Positions 49,375 through 49,898 of a stretch of 49,898 bases of DNA are shown piece after piece (positions within the stretch are counted from its first letter, which is position 1; each line of letters opens with the position of its first letter). The notes beneath the pieces were generated by a model. The model worked only from the letters and a program-made list of their open reading frames with translations. It had not been told where the DNA came from and made no database searches. Source of the DNA: a virus; the IMG/VR virus record IMGVR_UViG_3300046689_000033, positions 1-49,898 of that record. The stretch is one strand, 5' to 3'. A program made the translations under genes and the position numbers.

Positions 49375-49898
49375 GTATCAAGTACACGCCCCCGAAGACG
49401 TGCGCGAAATTCATGAAGTCGCAAGCCTTCGGGCGCATGATCGCGGGGCCAGTCGGCTCTGGTAAGACGACGGCATGTGTGATGGAATTGCTTCGCCGCG
49501 CGATGGAGCAGTCGCCGGGGCAGGACGGGCTCCGACATACGCGCTTCGCCATCGTGCGGCAGACGTTGAAGCAGCTTAAGGATACCGTCCTCAAGGACTG
49601 CCGCCAATGGCTGGGACAATTAGGCGAGTGGCGCGTCTCAGAGGGCGTATTCCACCTAAAATTCCACGATGTCGTATCAGAATTGATTTTTATCCCCTTG
49701 GAGAACGAGGAGGATCAAGCACGCTTGTTGTCGATGCAGCTGACGGGGGCATGGTTATCCGAAGCGATAGAGATGGATATATCAGTGATCGCACCACTCT
49801 CCGGACGTTGCGGGCGCTATCCGAGTGGTGGCGACGGCAATCCAACGTGGTTTGGCCTGATCGCCGACACGAACATGCCTCCGGAGGGCTCGGAGTGG
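49371..49898 (+). CDS. terL: Large terminase subunit, N-terminal part
   Basis: The frame runs off the right edge after 176 residues. It carries the P-loop A-G-P-V-G-S-G-K-T-T at residues 25-34, as in phage packaging ATPases, and a T-G-A-W-L-S-E-A-I-E segment near residue 125 where Walker B and its catalytic Glu would be expected. The nuclease domain lies outside the window. It starts in an ATGA overlap with the metallophosphoesterase gene. Confidence 0.85.
   Translation, partial: MSIKYTPPKTCAKFMKSQAFGRMIAGPVGSGKTTACVMELLRRAMEQSPGQDGLRHTRFAIVRQTLKQLKDTVLKDCRQWLGQLGEWRVSEGVFHLKFHDVVSELIFIPLENEEDQARLLSMQLTGAWLSEAIEMDISVIAPLSGRCGRYPSGGDGNPTWFGLIADTNMPPEGSEW

Overview
The window looks like most of a tailed double-stranded DNA phage genome, probably short-tailed and probably infecting a GC-rich Gram-negative bacterium. 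This rests on a portal, scaffold, major capsid protein and large terminase in a typical head cluster, short connector-type genes, a giant internal-virion-type protein, a GH19 endolysin and a small protein with a lipobox. No tail-tube, sheath, baseplate, integrase, repressor, tRNA or rRNA gene was recognised. That fits a virulent podovirus-like phage, but genes outside the window could change the picture.

Layout. Two transcription blocks converge. The plus-strand block enters from the left edge and runs to 13.75 kb. It encodes DNA replication and nucleotide metabolism: a family A DNA polymerase, an HD phosphohydrolase, a Cas4/RecB-like nuclease, a GH19 endolysin, a dATP/dGTP diphosphohydrolase (MazZ/DUF5664-type), an Acb2/Tad1-like signalling-nucleotide sponge, a VRR-NUC nuclease, a SNF2-type helicase, a possible ssDNA-binding protein and a PrimPol-DUF927 primase/ATPase. 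Many tiny membrane or CxxC proteins are packed between them, usually through stop/start overlaps. A second plus-strand block starts at 47.6 kb with a possible small-terminase-like protein, an HTH-metallophosphoesterase and the start of the large terminase. If the genome is circular or permuted, it would lead back into the left-hand block.

The minus-strand block runs from 47.57 kb down to 13.65 kb and is the virion module. It goes portal, small membrane protein, decoration-like protein, three small Gly/Lys-rich proteins, scaffold, major capsid protein, a rho-independent terminator at 41.47-41.51 kb, and connector/adaptor genes. After these come beta-rich tail or fibre genes (one paralogous pair and one protein made of eleven 21-residue repeats), two holin-like membrane proteins, a tail-nozzle-like protein, a lectin-like fibre, two very large low-complexity proteins and a 2405-residue polyvalent protein with a zinc-protease motif. 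The blocks diverge at a 36-base gap (47568-47603) and overlap tail-to-tail at 13645-13748.

Most notable points: the Acb2/Tad1-like gene, which suggests counter-defence against CBASS or Thoeris; the set of family A polymerase, HD phosphohydrolase and MazZ-type enzyme, which raises the question of 2-aminoadenine (Z) DNA although no purZ is visible here; an F/Y-A-x-G-G motif spread over several unrelated virion proteins; and several previously unexplained repeat proteins.
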